Source: an uncultured Eubacteriaceae bacterium | GTDB taxonomy: Bacteria > Bacillota > Clostridia > Lachnospirales > CAG-274 | DNA length: 64,000 bases | Reading direction: 5' to 3' | Assembly: GCA_947167715.1 (NCBI GenBank) | Contig: CAMVJD010000013.1 | Span: forward strand, 1-64,000 | In this document: positions 52,691 to 60,628 of the stretch, one piece after another | Layout: the number at the start of each line of letters is the position of its first letter | How positions within the stretch are numbered: the first letter of the stretch is position 1 | The notes under the pieces: generated by a model | What the model was told of the DNA's origin: nothing | Database searches by the model: none | The model's input: the letters and a program-made list of their open reading frames with translations, nothing else | Translations under genes and position numbers: made by a program

Positions 52691-54988
52691 TTAACTTTTT
52701 AGTGTGATAAGAAATGAATTGATTTTTTCTAACTCTTCTGCATTATTCTCATAGAGTACATTATAAATAGTGTGTATTTCTTTTACTTCCTTATTATAAT
52801 TCATATTTTCGCGTACTTTTATTGTTACTATGGTTTTTAAAATATCGGCATATTCAAGCAAGGTTGTGTTTTCGTTCCTATCACACAAGGCTATATATTC
52901 CTCGTAGTTTTGCGGTATGGTATCGGGCTTGAAAATTGTTTGCAGATATTCAAGCTGTTTCAATGCCTGTTGTCCCATTCCCGACAGGGTATAGACCTCA
53001 CATATTCGTTTTACGAGTACGGCTCCGTCGTATGTATGGAGGGTATCGGCTTGCTGCATAAGATGAAATGCCTTATTATATGCCGCTATGGTTTTGGGTA
53101 TATTGGTTTTGGGGCTTTCATACAGCAGATATTCGCCCAAGTTGGAATATAGTATACCGAGCATAGCCGTTAAATCATCCGAGTTGTTTCCTTCTGCGAT
53201 ATTTATTGCTTTTTGTGTAAAATCAACCGCCGATGAAAACTTGTTTTCGTATTTTTTGATAACATAAGCCGCTTTGAACATATAGAATTGTGCTTTATCC
53301 TTTGACTTATCGGTCAGATCGTTTTTGATATAGTAGTCAAGCAGGTTTATAATCTTGTGCATAAATGTCAGTTCATTATATTTTTCGGCATAGCAAAAGG
53401 CGGTCTCGGCTAAATCGAGGTAGTTGTCGGTATCATCGTCAATTATTCTTGACAGAATATTGCTTATGAAGTCGATTATATTCCTATAATAAGCCGTATC
53501 TGTGCCATAATGCAGACATTCGTATTTTATATTATTAACAAGTGTGGCACAGCCTGTTATGGTTGGTTTCAATTCTTCCGTTATCACATCTTTTATTATT
53601 GAGTGCAGGCTTAAAACGCCGTTTTCGTTATGTATCAAGCCTAATTCCGTCAGATCGGATATATCATTCCCGTTCTGTTCTTCTATCCATTTGCAGAATG
53701 TTTTCGTGCTTATGCCAAAAGGCGAAACGAAGCAGATATTTTTCAATATATATTGCTGTTTATCCGTCAGCTTAAACAATTCAAACAATTTGCGGATATG
53801 TTTTGTGTATGTAGTTTTTACCGATTTATCATCTTTTTTTACTTGAATTTTCTCCTCATTATCAAGGTTTATATTGTTTTCTTCAAGGCTTGCAAGCAAA
53901 TCGGAGGGAGATATAAAACCATTCCTCAAAAGCCTTGCACATAATTCCGTTAAAAATGTGTGATTATGGACAGCTTTTATTATTGAAGTCAGAATTGCCT
54001 TGTTATCATCCGTTATGGTGTAAAACTCATTTATCAAGTTTAACAGGGCTTCAATATCCATTTCATCAAGTACAAGTGTGGGATAATCTTCAAATTTGTG
54101 CCTTGTAGTAAACAGCACCTTAAAATTGTTCTGTAAAAATTCTTCTATCAGCGTTTCTTGTTCTATTGTGGTATCGAAATTATCTATGATGATAAGTGTA
54201 TCATCGCCCAGCTTTTTTAAAAATGAATAATGCCGTCTATATTTATCATTCCTGTGTTCATCGGGATATTTTTCATCATCGGCAAATTCCATATCTGCGA
54301 TAAGGTCTTTCAGACTGCCGTTATATTTCAAGCTGATTATATTTGTATAATCATTCTTGTAAATATAGGCATATTTCTTTGCCAATTCACTTTTCCCGAT
54401 GCCGCCTATGCCCTCAATAAATACGGAATTATTTTCGGTCAGCATATTATGGAGCATATCTATTTCCGTATTTCTGCCGACAAAGGCTTTGCAGGGGTTA
54501 TGTGGTTTGCAGCCCAATATTATATTTTGTGTAGGTACGGACTTTGCATTCACTTTTTGCGGCACTTGCCCCATAGCATAGTACAAAACTTCCGCCACAA
54601 ATTTTATAAGCCGTTCTTTGCTTATATTATCATAAAAAGATAACAATTCATTTTTCTGCCCCAATGACATAACGGTATCATCGGAAACCAATTCTTTTAT
54701 TTCTTCCACAGCCTTGTAAAAATCCGCCGAGTTATCGGCATATACTTTCATATCGGCATACAAGCGGCTTTTATCATCACTGTAATACTGTCCTATTTCC
54801 TTTGAAAGCGGTATTTCTCCCTTTACCCATCTTGAAACGGTGCTGTTATCCTTGCAAATTCCCCCGAATTGCTTTTTAAAAGTCGGAAATATATAATTTT
54901 CCACCACATCATATTGACTTGTGTAATTAAATGCCTTGATATTACGCAAAAGCACCTGCATTACGCTTGAAAAACAACAGTAACTCAT
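52691..54988 (-). CDS. STAND-type NTPase with N-terminal HTH-like and C-terminal TPR-like regions
   Basis: 765 residues. The N-terminal 160 residues contain a helix-turn-helix-like segment (DNSTVSRWVKGEIPLSKEI). An NB-ARC/STAND NTPase follows: entry motif FVGRNTEI (169-176), Walker A GIGGIGKS (193-200), Walker B LIIIDNFD (265-272), arginine sensor FTTRHKF (293-299), then a winged-helix-like part and a C-terminal half of paired helices with TPR character (about 480-760). STAND proteins switch on ligand-induced oligomerisation and act as regulators or antiviral sensors. No nuclease, TIR or protease effector is seen, so a regulatory role is as likely as defence. AAGGAGAAT precedes the ATG. Confidence 0.8.
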   Translation of the reverse strand: MSYCCFSSVMQVLLRNIKAFNYTSQYDVVENYIFPTFKKQFGGICKDNSTVSRWVKGEIPLSKEIGQYYSDDKSRLYADMKVYADNSADFYKAVEEIKELVSDDTVMSLGQKNELLSFYDNISKERLIKFVAEVLYYAMGQVPQKVNAKSVPTQNIILGCKPHNPCKAFVGRNTEIDMLHNMLTENNSVFIEGIGGIGKSELAKKYAYIYKNDYTNIISLKYNGSLKDLIADMEFADDEKYPDEHRNDKYRRHYSFLKKLGDDTLIIIDNFDTTIEQETLIEEFLQNNFKVLFTTRHKFEDYPTLVLDEMDIEALLNLINEFYTITDDNKAILTSIIKAVHNHTFLTELCARLLRNGFISPSDLLASLEENNINLDNEEKIQVKKDDKSVKTTYTKHIRKLFELFKLTDKQQYILKNICFVSPFGISTKTFCKWIEEQNGNDISDLTELGLIHNENGVLSLHSIIKDVITEELKPTITGCATLVNNIKYECLHYGTDTAYYRNIIDFISNILSRIIDDDTDNYLDLAETAFCYAEKYNELTFMHKIINLLDYYIKNDLTDKSKDKAQFYMFKAAYVIKKYENKFSSAVDFTQKAINIAEGNNSDDLTAMLGILYSNLGEYLLYESPKTNIPKTIAAYNKAFHLMQQADTLHTYDGAVLVKRICEVYTLSGMGQQALKQLEYLQTIFKPDTIPQNYEEYIALCDRNENTTLLEYADILKTIVTIKVRENMNYNKEVKEIHTIYNVLYENNAEELEKINSFLITLKS

Positions 54989-55095
54989 ATATTCTCCTTA
55001 TTTTTCCTTCCCAAATTCATTTTTTTCAAAAATATCGTGCAAAACCTATGCAAGTCACGAACATTCTTCTATGAAAAAAATATTGCTATAATTAC

Positions 55096-55124
55096 ATTAT
55101 ACCAATCGATTGAGTATTTTCCAA
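55096..55124 (-). promoter_or_regulatory. Promoter of the STAND gene with a palindrome in the spacer
   Basis: TTGGAA (55119-55124) and TATAAT (55096-55101) on the minus strand, 17 bases apart. The perfect 10-base palindrome CAATCGATTG (55,103-55,112) fills the spacer. The promoter is divergent to the DnaD-type gene. Confidence 0.6.
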
Positions 55125-55174
55125 CAAAAAATTTTAATTTAACAAAACATTTACAAAGGAGTTGATCTAACACT

Positions 55175-55933
55175 ATGAGCAGAACTATAAGCGAAGGCTT
55201 AAACAACTTTATGCTTGACTGCGATTTCTTTACAGACAGGAAAATCAAAGTCTTAAAGGCGAATTTCGGAACGGAGGGCATAACGGTATATCTGTACTTG
55301 CTGTGTGAAGTGTACCGCAACGGATTTTATTTAAAGGTCGATGATGATTTTATTTACATCATATCCGCCGACCTTAACATAAAGTCCGAGACCGTTGCGG
55401 AGGTAATTCCATTCCTGATGGAACATTCATTTTTTGATAAGGAATTGTTTGAAAGGGACAAGGTCATTACATCAAAAAGCGTTCAGCGTTATTTTCAAAA
55501 TGCCATTAAGGAAAAGGCAAAGAAAACACCGAGATACATAAATGAGTATTGGCTTTTGGATAAAGATGAAACGGCAGCTTACATTATTCTTGACGGTGAG
55601 GAGCAAAAAACTGATACGTCTGTTCCCGAAAAAAATACCGAGCCTGTTATCAAATCGGAGGATAAACCCGCCGATATGTTTAATTCCGCTTACAATTATT
55701 ACAAGGCAAATTTTAATTCTGATACCAGTCCCGAAGATATAAATGAACTGCGCCGACTTTTAAGTTTGCACGAGCCTGCACTCGTTATGGAGTGCATGAA
55801 GATTGCTGTCAATAAGGACAAGCGTTCCATTGCTTATATAAGAGGTATCTTGAAAAATCTGGAGCGACAAGGCATAAAAACCTTGACCGATTATCGTAAC
55901 AAAGGAGTATCTGTTCCCGACAGATTTTTCTGA
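55175..55933 (+). CDS. Replication-associated protein: DUF4373 (Lin1244-like) plus DnaD-like domain
   Basis: 252 residues. The N-terminal part (NNFMLDCDFFTDRKIKVLKANFGTEGITVYLYLLCEVYRNG) is typical of Lin1244/Lin1753 DUF4373 winged-helix proteins of phages and conjugative elements. The C-terminal part (about 165-245: AYNYYKANFNSDTSPEDINELRRLL, YIRGILKNLERQGIKT) is DnaB/DnaD-like, a helicase-loading module. It probably starts replication of the excised element. AAAGGAG lies 12 bases before the ATG, which is longer than usual. Confidence 0.82.
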   Translation: MSRTISEGLNNFMLDCDFFTDRKIKVLKANFGTEGITVYLYLLCEVYRNGFYLKVDDDFIYIISADLNIKSETVAEVIPFLMEHSFFDKELFERDKVITSKSVQRYFQNAIKEKAKKTPRYINEYWLLDKDETAAYIILDGEEQKTDTSVPEKNTEPVIKSEDKPADMFNSAYNYYKANFNSDTSPEDINELRRLLSLHEPALVMECMKIAVNKDKRSIAYIRGILKNLERQGIKTLTDYRNKGVSVPDRFF

Positions 55934-55964
55934 AAATGTTATCCGTTTTCATCCGCATAACATC

Positions 55965-55995
55965 TAACCATCTTTCAGATGGTTAAAGATTTTTT
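55965..55995 (+). terminator. Terminator of the DnaD-type gene
   Basis: A 9-bp perfect stem (TAACCATCT with AGATGGTTA, loop TTC) followed by AAGATTTTTT. Confidence 0.8.
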
Positions 55996-56018
55996 CGTTC
56001 CGAAAAATCTTTTTTCTT

Positions 56019-56103
56019 AAAACGGGCGGTAATTCTTCTTATTTATATAGGAAGAGAAATATCGTTATTCTTCCTATAAAATAGTCGTATCGCCGCCCGT
56101 TTT
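56019..56103 (+). other. Nested stem-loop upstream of the mob region
   Basis: Outer arms AAAACGGGCGG (56,019-56,029) and CCGCCCGTTTT (56,093-56,103) pair perfectly over 11 bp; an inner 10-bp stem TATAGGAAGA/TCTTCCTATA (56,046-56,055 and 56,069-56,078) sits inside. A T-run follows the outer arm. It could be a large terminator, a regulatory RNA or part of the transfer origin. Confidence 0.6.
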
Positions 56104-56104
56104 T

Positions 56105-56292
56105 ACTCAGCCTCTGCAAAGGTATGGTATGCCATTTTACGATATGGCAGTCCACTTAGGGTCATTATTGACAATTTGTGACGGCTGAGGCAAGCTCCCC
56201 GCCGCGACTGCAAAATGCAGTCGTGTCGGAGCTTGCGAGGTGGGCTGTGCCCTCCTTCGAACCACCCCTTTTGACCGAAGCAAGCTTCGGTA
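56105..56292 (+). other. Probable origin of transfer (oriT) region
   Basis: The gene-free stretch just before mobC carries several dyads: CTCAGCC/GGCTGAG (about 56,106 and 56,183), TGCCAT/ATGGCA, an 8-bp CAAGCTCC/GGAGCTTG (56,191-56,198 and 56,228-56,235) that encloses GACTGCA/TGCAGTC (56,206-56,222), and ACCGAAG/CTTCGGT near 56,274. Dyads next to MobC and relaxase genes are what MOBP-type oriT regions look like. The nic site was not identified. Confidence 0.55.
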
Positions 56293-56336
56293 AAAATGAT
56301 TTTTCAACAAAATAAAATATGATTGGAGGAATTTTA

Positions 56337-56726
56337 TTGAAAAATATTACTGTCCGATTAAGTGAATCGGATTATGAACTTTTACGAGAAAAAGTTAAAA
56401 AGTCGGGATTATCGCAGGCGGAATTTTTGCGCCGAGCGATATTTAATGCAAAGATCATATCGGCAAACGGCATTGTAAAATTCATTCCCGAACTTAATAA
56501 AATAGGTGCGAACATAAATCAGATCGCCAAAAGATGTAATCAGGGAAATATTCCGCCGATACATTTTTTAAAGCGTGAGGTTGAACTGCTAAACGCTGTT
56601 TTGAACAAAGCACTTTTATTTTTGAACGGCAAGGCACTTGAAATAGAGTTAAGCGAAAAACTTAAAAAACAGATAGACCGTTCCGTCAAAGCGTGCTGTG
56701 AGGAAATTTTAAATGGCGATAATTAA
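56337..56726 (+). CDS. MobC-like relaxosome accessory protein
   Basis: 129 residues from a TTG start (56337) that has GGAGG at seven bases; the upstream ATG at 56319 would place the ribosome site inside the coding frame. N-terminal ribbon-helix-helix-like part (NITVRLSESDYELLREKVKKSGLSQAEFLRRA) and the MobC hallmark LNKIGANINQIAKRCN. It binds oriT and helps the relaxase to nick. It overlaps the relaxase start by 14 bases. Confidence 0.87.
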   Translation: MKNITVRLSESDYELLREKVKKSGLSQAEFLRRAIFNAKIISANGIVKFIPELNKIGANINQIAKRCNQGNIPPIHFLKREVELLNAVLNKALLFLNGKALEIELSEKLKKQIDRSVKACCEEILNGDN

Positions 56727-57660
56727 AGCGGTCAATTCAAGGGCGAGTATTGCTAACGCAATTCGTTACATAACAAAAGACAGCAAGACAGAATTTGATC
56801 TTGTCAGCGGAATAAACTGTTCGCCCGATAGTGCCATAACGCAAATGAAACTTACAAAAGCCTTATGGAGCAAGACCAAAGGCAGACAGTATAAACACTT
56901 TATACAGAGTTTTCCGAAAGATGAAAAAATAACGCCCGAAGAAGCGCATCAGATAGCAAGTGAACTTATGGAACGCTGGGACATAGCAAAAGGATATGAA
57001 GTTATCTTTGCTACACATATTGACAAAGGTCATATCCACACACATTTTATTTTGAATTCCGTCAGTTGTGAAAACGGCAGGAAATTCAGATATTCCAAGC
57101 GTGATTTTTCTAAATTCAGGGAATTGTCCGACAGGATATTGACCGAGCATAACAAGTCTATATGCGAAAAGAACAACGAGATAACCACCTATAACATAGG
57201 TGCATATAAAGCAATGCAAAAGGCTTTGGCGGGCAAGTATGACAGTTGGTTATTGGCAGTTGCCCTTGCCGTTCGTGCGGCAAAGGCAGCAGCCAAAACC
57301 AAAGAGGAATTTATTTCTATTTTATCGGAGAAAAATATTTCTGTAACGTGGAACAGCCGAAAGTACATCACCTTTACAGATAAAGATGGACATAAAGTGC
57401 GAAATAAAAAACTTACGGAAACATTCAAGGAAGATTTTTCAAAGGAGGGACTGGAGAATGAATTTAAACGAAATAGCACCGCAGCGATCGACCAAGCCGA
57501 GCGAGAGCGACAAGAACGAGAACTTGCAGAGTTTTATGCTGAATTTATGCAGCGAGAACAAAACGATGAAGGAGCAGCTGAAGAACTCGGAGACGGAATT
57601 GACGAGCCTGAAGAAGAAGTTAGCCGAAAAAGAACAAGCCATTCATACGATGCAAGGTGA
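56713..57660 (+). CDS. Relaxase/mobilization nuclease (MOBP type)
   Basis: 315 residues. Relaxase motif III is clear: THIDKGHIHTHFILNSV with His107, His109 and His111 as metal ligands; QYKHFIQSF precedes it, and Tyr18 in ANAIRYITKD is a likely nicking tyrosine. The enzyme nicks oriT and pilots single-stranded DNA into a recipient. The protein is shorter than most MOBP relaxases and has no primase or helicase part; its acidic tail overlaps the next gene by 203 bases in another frame. No type IV secretion genes are in the window, so it would need a helper element. Confidence 0.9.
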   Translation: MAIIKAVNSRASIANAIRYITKDSKTEFDLVSGINCSPDSAITQMKLTKALWSKTKGRQYKHFIQSFPKDEKITPEEAHQIASELMERWDIAKGYEVIFATHIDKGHIHTHFILNSVSCENGRKFRYSKRDFSKFRELSDRILTEHNKSICEKNNEITTYNIGAYKAMQKALAGKYDSWLLAVALAVRAAKAAAKTKEEFISILSEKNISVTWNSRKYITFTDKDGHKVRNKKLTETFKEDFSKEGLENEFKRNSTAAIDQAERERQERELAEFYAEFMQREQNDEGAAEELGDGIDEPEEEVSRKRTSHSYDAR

Positions 57661-58345
57661 GATACGGGAAATCAAAGCCGATATGCAGGAGAAAATCAAA
57701 AAAGCAGCAAAAAATGATGAACACTGGTCAAAAGAAGCCATCAGAGTTATCAGCAATATGTATAAAGATAAATCGGAAGAATGTGACTCGGTAAAGGAAA
57801 AATTGCGTATCGAACTCAAACGAAAAGCTGATATACGCCGTTCCGAAATTGAAACACGATATTTTTTCACTATGTGGACATACCTTCTTGCAATTATTAT
57901 TATGCTGAAAAATAAAGTCATTATGGCAGACCTTACAGCAGTTTTAAATAGCCTGTTTTCGTGCTTTGCGTGGATAGGCAAGGCAGAATTTGAACTTATC
58001 CGCATAATTGCATCGGTAACATACCTCATACCGAATTACAAAGTCAACCTTATACTTCATTGGTTGATAATTGCCGTTTTAATGCTGATTTTTAACGGAG
58101 GTGTCGGCGTGTTTTTATATAACGTCTTTTATCTTATGGGGGATATTATTAAAAAGTATTGGGATAAAACGCAGACCGTGATCTCGGTAATAATTATGAT
58201 ATTTTTTGTGGTTTTGAGTGATGTACTTCATTTCGAGGAAATATTCAGCACAAATCTTGTCATATTGGCAGCAGAGGTATTTATTTTGACCGTTGAGATA
58301 CGAATTTTTACAAAAATACACAACTATCGTGAACATCAAAAATAA
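57458..58345 (+). CDS. Coiled-coil membrane protein of the mobile element
   Basis: 295 residues. A soluble coiled-coil N-terminus (about 30-120, LTSLKKKLAEKEQAIHTMQGEI) is followed by four membrane helices (YLLAIIIML; LIIAVLMLIFNGGVGVFLYNV; VISVIIMIFFVVLSDVL; LVILAAEVFILTVEI). The ATG at 57458 follows AAAGGAGGG within the relaxase gene; the two frames overlap by 203 bases. Similar proteins occur behind relaxase genes in clostridial elements (DUF6040-like; named from pattern and position). Role in transfer or entry exclusion is not known. Confidence 0.75.
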   Translation: MNLNEIAPQRSTKPSESDKNENLQSFMLNLCSENKTMKEQLKNSETELTSLKKKLAEKEQAIHTMQGEIREIKADMQEKIKKAAKNDEHWSKEAIRVISNMYKDKSEECDSVKEKLRIELKRKADIRRSEIETRYFFTMWTYLLAIIIMLKNKVIMADLTAVLNSLFSCFAWIGKAEFELIRIIASVTYLIPNYKVNLILHWLIIAVLMLIFNGGVGVFLYNVFYLMGDIIKKYWDKTQTVISVIIMIFFVVLSDVLHFEEIFSTNLVILAAEVFILTVEIRIFTKIHNYREHQK

Positions 58346-58444
58346 TTTGATGTTCACGATATGACGGGGCTCATAAGTACTCAGCCTCAAACAAGTTTAA
58401 GTCTGAGTACTTAATTCGCTTACTATAAATGAGAGGAGTAATCT

Positions 58445-58591
58445 ATGACAGAAGAAATCAAAGTAAAAATAACTTTACCCGAAAATGTAACGGAAGTGAT
58501 AAAGCAACAAAAAATCAATACCTTGTATAATTTATTGAGCAAAAGCAGCAATTCTTCCGAGAAAAATATAAATTACAAGAAAATAAGCTGA
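58445..58591 (+). CDS. 48-residue ORF of the mobile element
   Basis: ATG at 58445 with AGAGGAG in front. The product is basic with a first half KVKITLPENVTEVIKQQKINTL and a Ser/Asn/Lys-rich tail; no helix-turn-helix or known excisionase motif is evident. It stands between the membrane protein gene and the recombinase promoter, a place where small directionality or regulatory proteins are common. Function unknown. Confidence 0.5.
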   Translation: MTEEIKVKITLPENVTEVIKQQKINTLYNLLSKSSNSSEKNINYKKIS

Positions 58592-58606
58592 TTTTTCTTA
58601 AATTTA

Positions 58607-58635
58607 TTGAAAATAAGAGCCGATTATGTTATACT
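58607..58635 (+). promoter_or_regulatory. Sigma-A promoter of the large recombinase gene
   Basis: TTGAAA (58607-58612) and TATACT (58630-58635) with a 17-base spacer. The leader of about 110 bases contains a nested hairpin just before the ribosome site. Confidence 0.65.
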
Positions 58636-58682
58636 GTACTTGTATGCAAAATCGGCTTTTAACCAAGATTAAATTCAAGGAA

Positions 58683-58735
58683 GCGAAAATGCACCCAAAA
58701 TGCAAGTATGGATTTTGGGATAAATGGATTTTCGC
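58683..58735 (+). promoter_or_regulatory. Nested hairpin in the leader of the large recombinase gene
   Basis: Outer stem GCGAAAAT (58,683-58,690) with ATTTTCGC (58,728-58,735) and inner stem CCCAAAAT (58,694-58,701) with ATTTTGGG (58,712-58,719), all perfect 8-bp pairings. The AGGAGG ribosome site begins three bases after the outer stem. In RNA it could control access to that site; in DNA the repeated (C/G)xxAAAAT units could bind a protein such as the recombinase. Confidence 0.55.
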
Positions 58736-58751
58736 ATAGGAGGTCGATTTT

Positions 58752-60314
58752 ATGAGAACAAAATCTAAAAATAAAACATCAAACTACAAGATAACAGCTA
58801 TCTATGTGCGCCGTTCGGTCAGCGATAAGGACAAGGATAACAATTCTCTTTCCATTGATGCACAAAAAGCGGAATGTATAAAGTATGTAGGCGAAAATGA
58901 AAACTACCGCATTTACTGTGATGACGGAAAAAGCGGTAAGGATGCAATACACCGCCCCGCATTTATGCAGATGATGAGCGATGCAAAAGAGGGATTGATC
59001 GCAAGAATTATCGTGAAAAAGTATGACCGTTTCAGCCGAAATATGCGGGAATATCTTAACATCACAAATGAGCTTGATAATCTCGGCATAAGCGTTTATT
59101 CCCTTACGGAACCGTTTAATACCGCAACAAAAGAGGGGCGAATGATGCGTAATAATCTTCTTAACTTTGCCGAATTTGAGCGTGAAACGATAGCCGCAAG
59201 AGTGGCAGACGCATATAACACAAAAGCAAGAGAAACAGGCTTTTATCAGGGAGGAAAGGTTTATTACGGCTTTCAGTCGGAGAGAAGAACCATCAACGGC
59301 AAAACGGGTTCGGTGCTTGTTCCGTCGGAACAAGCGGAAGCAGTAAGAATTGCTTATGACATTTATCAGCACAGCAATACTTCACTGCAAGATGTGATAA
59401 ATTATTTCAACGAGCATAACATAAACTGCTGTGTGCCAAATTCAAAAAGAAGAAAGCCAAATCTTGACAGAAGTCAAATTTCCTGCTTTCTTCGCAATCC
59501 GCTTTATGTCAGAGCAGACAAAAATGTATATCAATATTTTTCTTCACTGGGATATGAAATGCTTGATGATATTGAAGCGTATGACTCAATTCACGGTCTG
59601 TTTTGGCACACAAACGCAGACGGGAGCAAATTTATAAAGGTTGCTTACCACGAGGGACTTGTCGATTCAAAGGTGTGGCTTGCGGTGCAAGATAAAAAGA
59701 GCCATAACAAACGTATACCGCATAACCGTGAAGCATTAAATTCTTGGCTTATAGGTTTAACAAAATGTGCACACTGTGGTTATGGACTTAATATTATGTA
59801 TAGTTGGAACACAAGTCACACTATCCAATGGCGGTACTATATGGATACGGGTGCTTATCGTGCGGCGGGTTGTTTGAGCAAGCGTTTAAAAACTCGCCCC
59901 GATGAAGTGGAAAACGCAGTTTTCAACGCTATGAAAGAGCGTATCGAACAGCTTGAAATTGCCAAAAAAGAAAGCGAAAAGCCCGACAGCAAGACCGAAA
60001 GCATTAAGGCGGATATAATAAGGCTTGACGAGGAAATAAGCAAACTCTTGGATAAACTTGCCAATGCCGATGATGTGGTTTTCGATTATATCAACAAGCG
60101 CATTAAGGAACTGCACACTAAAAAGGCAGCACTTGAAGAAAGTTTGAGAAATCAGACAAGAAAGCATAAGAAGATAGATACTTCGCCGCTGACCGAGCCT
60201 TTAAAGAATTGGGATAGTCTTTCGGTACACGAAAAACACGAAGTGGCTATGACGATGATAGATGTTATCTACATATCAGATACAGATGGAATTGATATTC
60301 ATTTCAGTATTTAA
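58752..60314 (+). CDS. Large serine recombinase (integrase of the element)
   Basis: 520 residues. Catalytic resolvase domain (about 14-155) with nucleophile Ser22 in YVRRSVSDKD, KYDRFSRNMREY and FAEFERETIAARV; recombinase domain (about 165-265, GFYQGGKVYYGF); zinc-ribbon region with CAHCGYGLNI and a later Cys in AAGCLSKRL; and a coiled coil (about 405-475). This is the TndX/Tn4451-type layout. It should integrate and excise the element without a host factor. One zinc Cys appears to be missing from the usual four. AGGAGG precedes the ATG. Confidence 0.93.
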   Translation: MRTKSKNKTSNYKITAIYVRRSVSDKDKDNNSLSIDAQKAECIKYVGENENYRIYCDDGKSGKDAIHRPAFMQMMSDAKEGLIARIIVKKYDRFSRNMREYLNITNELDNLGISVYSLTEPFNTATKEGRMMRNNLLNFAEFERETIAARVADAYNTKARETGFYQGGKVYYGFQSERRTINGKTGSVLVPSEQAEAVRIAYDIYQHSNTSLQDVINYFNEHNINCCVPNSKRRKPNLDRSQISCFLRNPLYVRADKNVYQYFSSLGYEMLDDIEAYDSIHGLFWHTNADGSKFIKVAYHEGLVDSKVWLAVQDKKSHNKRIPHNREALNSWLIGLTKCAHCGYGLNIMYSWNTSHTIQWRYYMDTGAYRAAGCLSKRLKTRPDEVENAVFNAMKERIEQLEIAKKESEKPDSKTESIKADIIRLDEEISKLLDKLANADDVVFDYINKRIKELHTKKAALEESLRNQTRKHKKIDTSPLTEPLKNWDSLSVHEKHEVAMTMIDVIYISDTDGIDIHFSI

Positions 60315-60327
60315 ACAAAAAAATAAA

Positions 60328-60362
60328 AACGGCAAACGCTGTAAACATCAACGTTTGCCGTT
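60328..60362. terminator. Terminator at the end of the mobilizable element
   Basis: An 11-bp perfect stem (AACGGCAAACG with CGTTTGCCGTT). The T-run is on the minus-strand side, so it best blocks transcription entering the element from the right; it also follows the recombinase stop by 14 bases. Confidence 0.7.
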
Positions 60363-60420
60363 ATAGATACGGTGTAATTTCGGGCGTACCCATATCTATT
60401 TTTATAATTTGCAAATTAAC

Positions 60421-60507
60421 CAATCCTTAACGGGGATTGATAAGCCGTTACCCATTTAAGGCGTGGTTAGCCTTTTCGTTCGGGGTTTTGTCTTCGACAA
60501 ATTCCCC
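60421..60507. other. Cluster of short stem-loops beyond the recombinase
   Basis: CAATCC/GGATTG (60,421-60,439), AAGGC/GCCTT (60,458-60,474) and GGGG-TTTGTC/GACAAA-CCCC (60,482-60,507) follow each other in a gene-free gap (60,363-60,628). This may be the element end (att side) or a structured RNA. No known RNA family was recognised. Confidence 0.4.
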
Positions 60508-60628
60508 TATATACCCTTATCCTCCTTTTCATAAACTCGACCTTACTGATGTTTATGCACCCAACAACAGCAAAAATCTGTAATATATGTCAACCGCCCA
60601 TTTTGCACACAAATGGCGGCAAACATTA

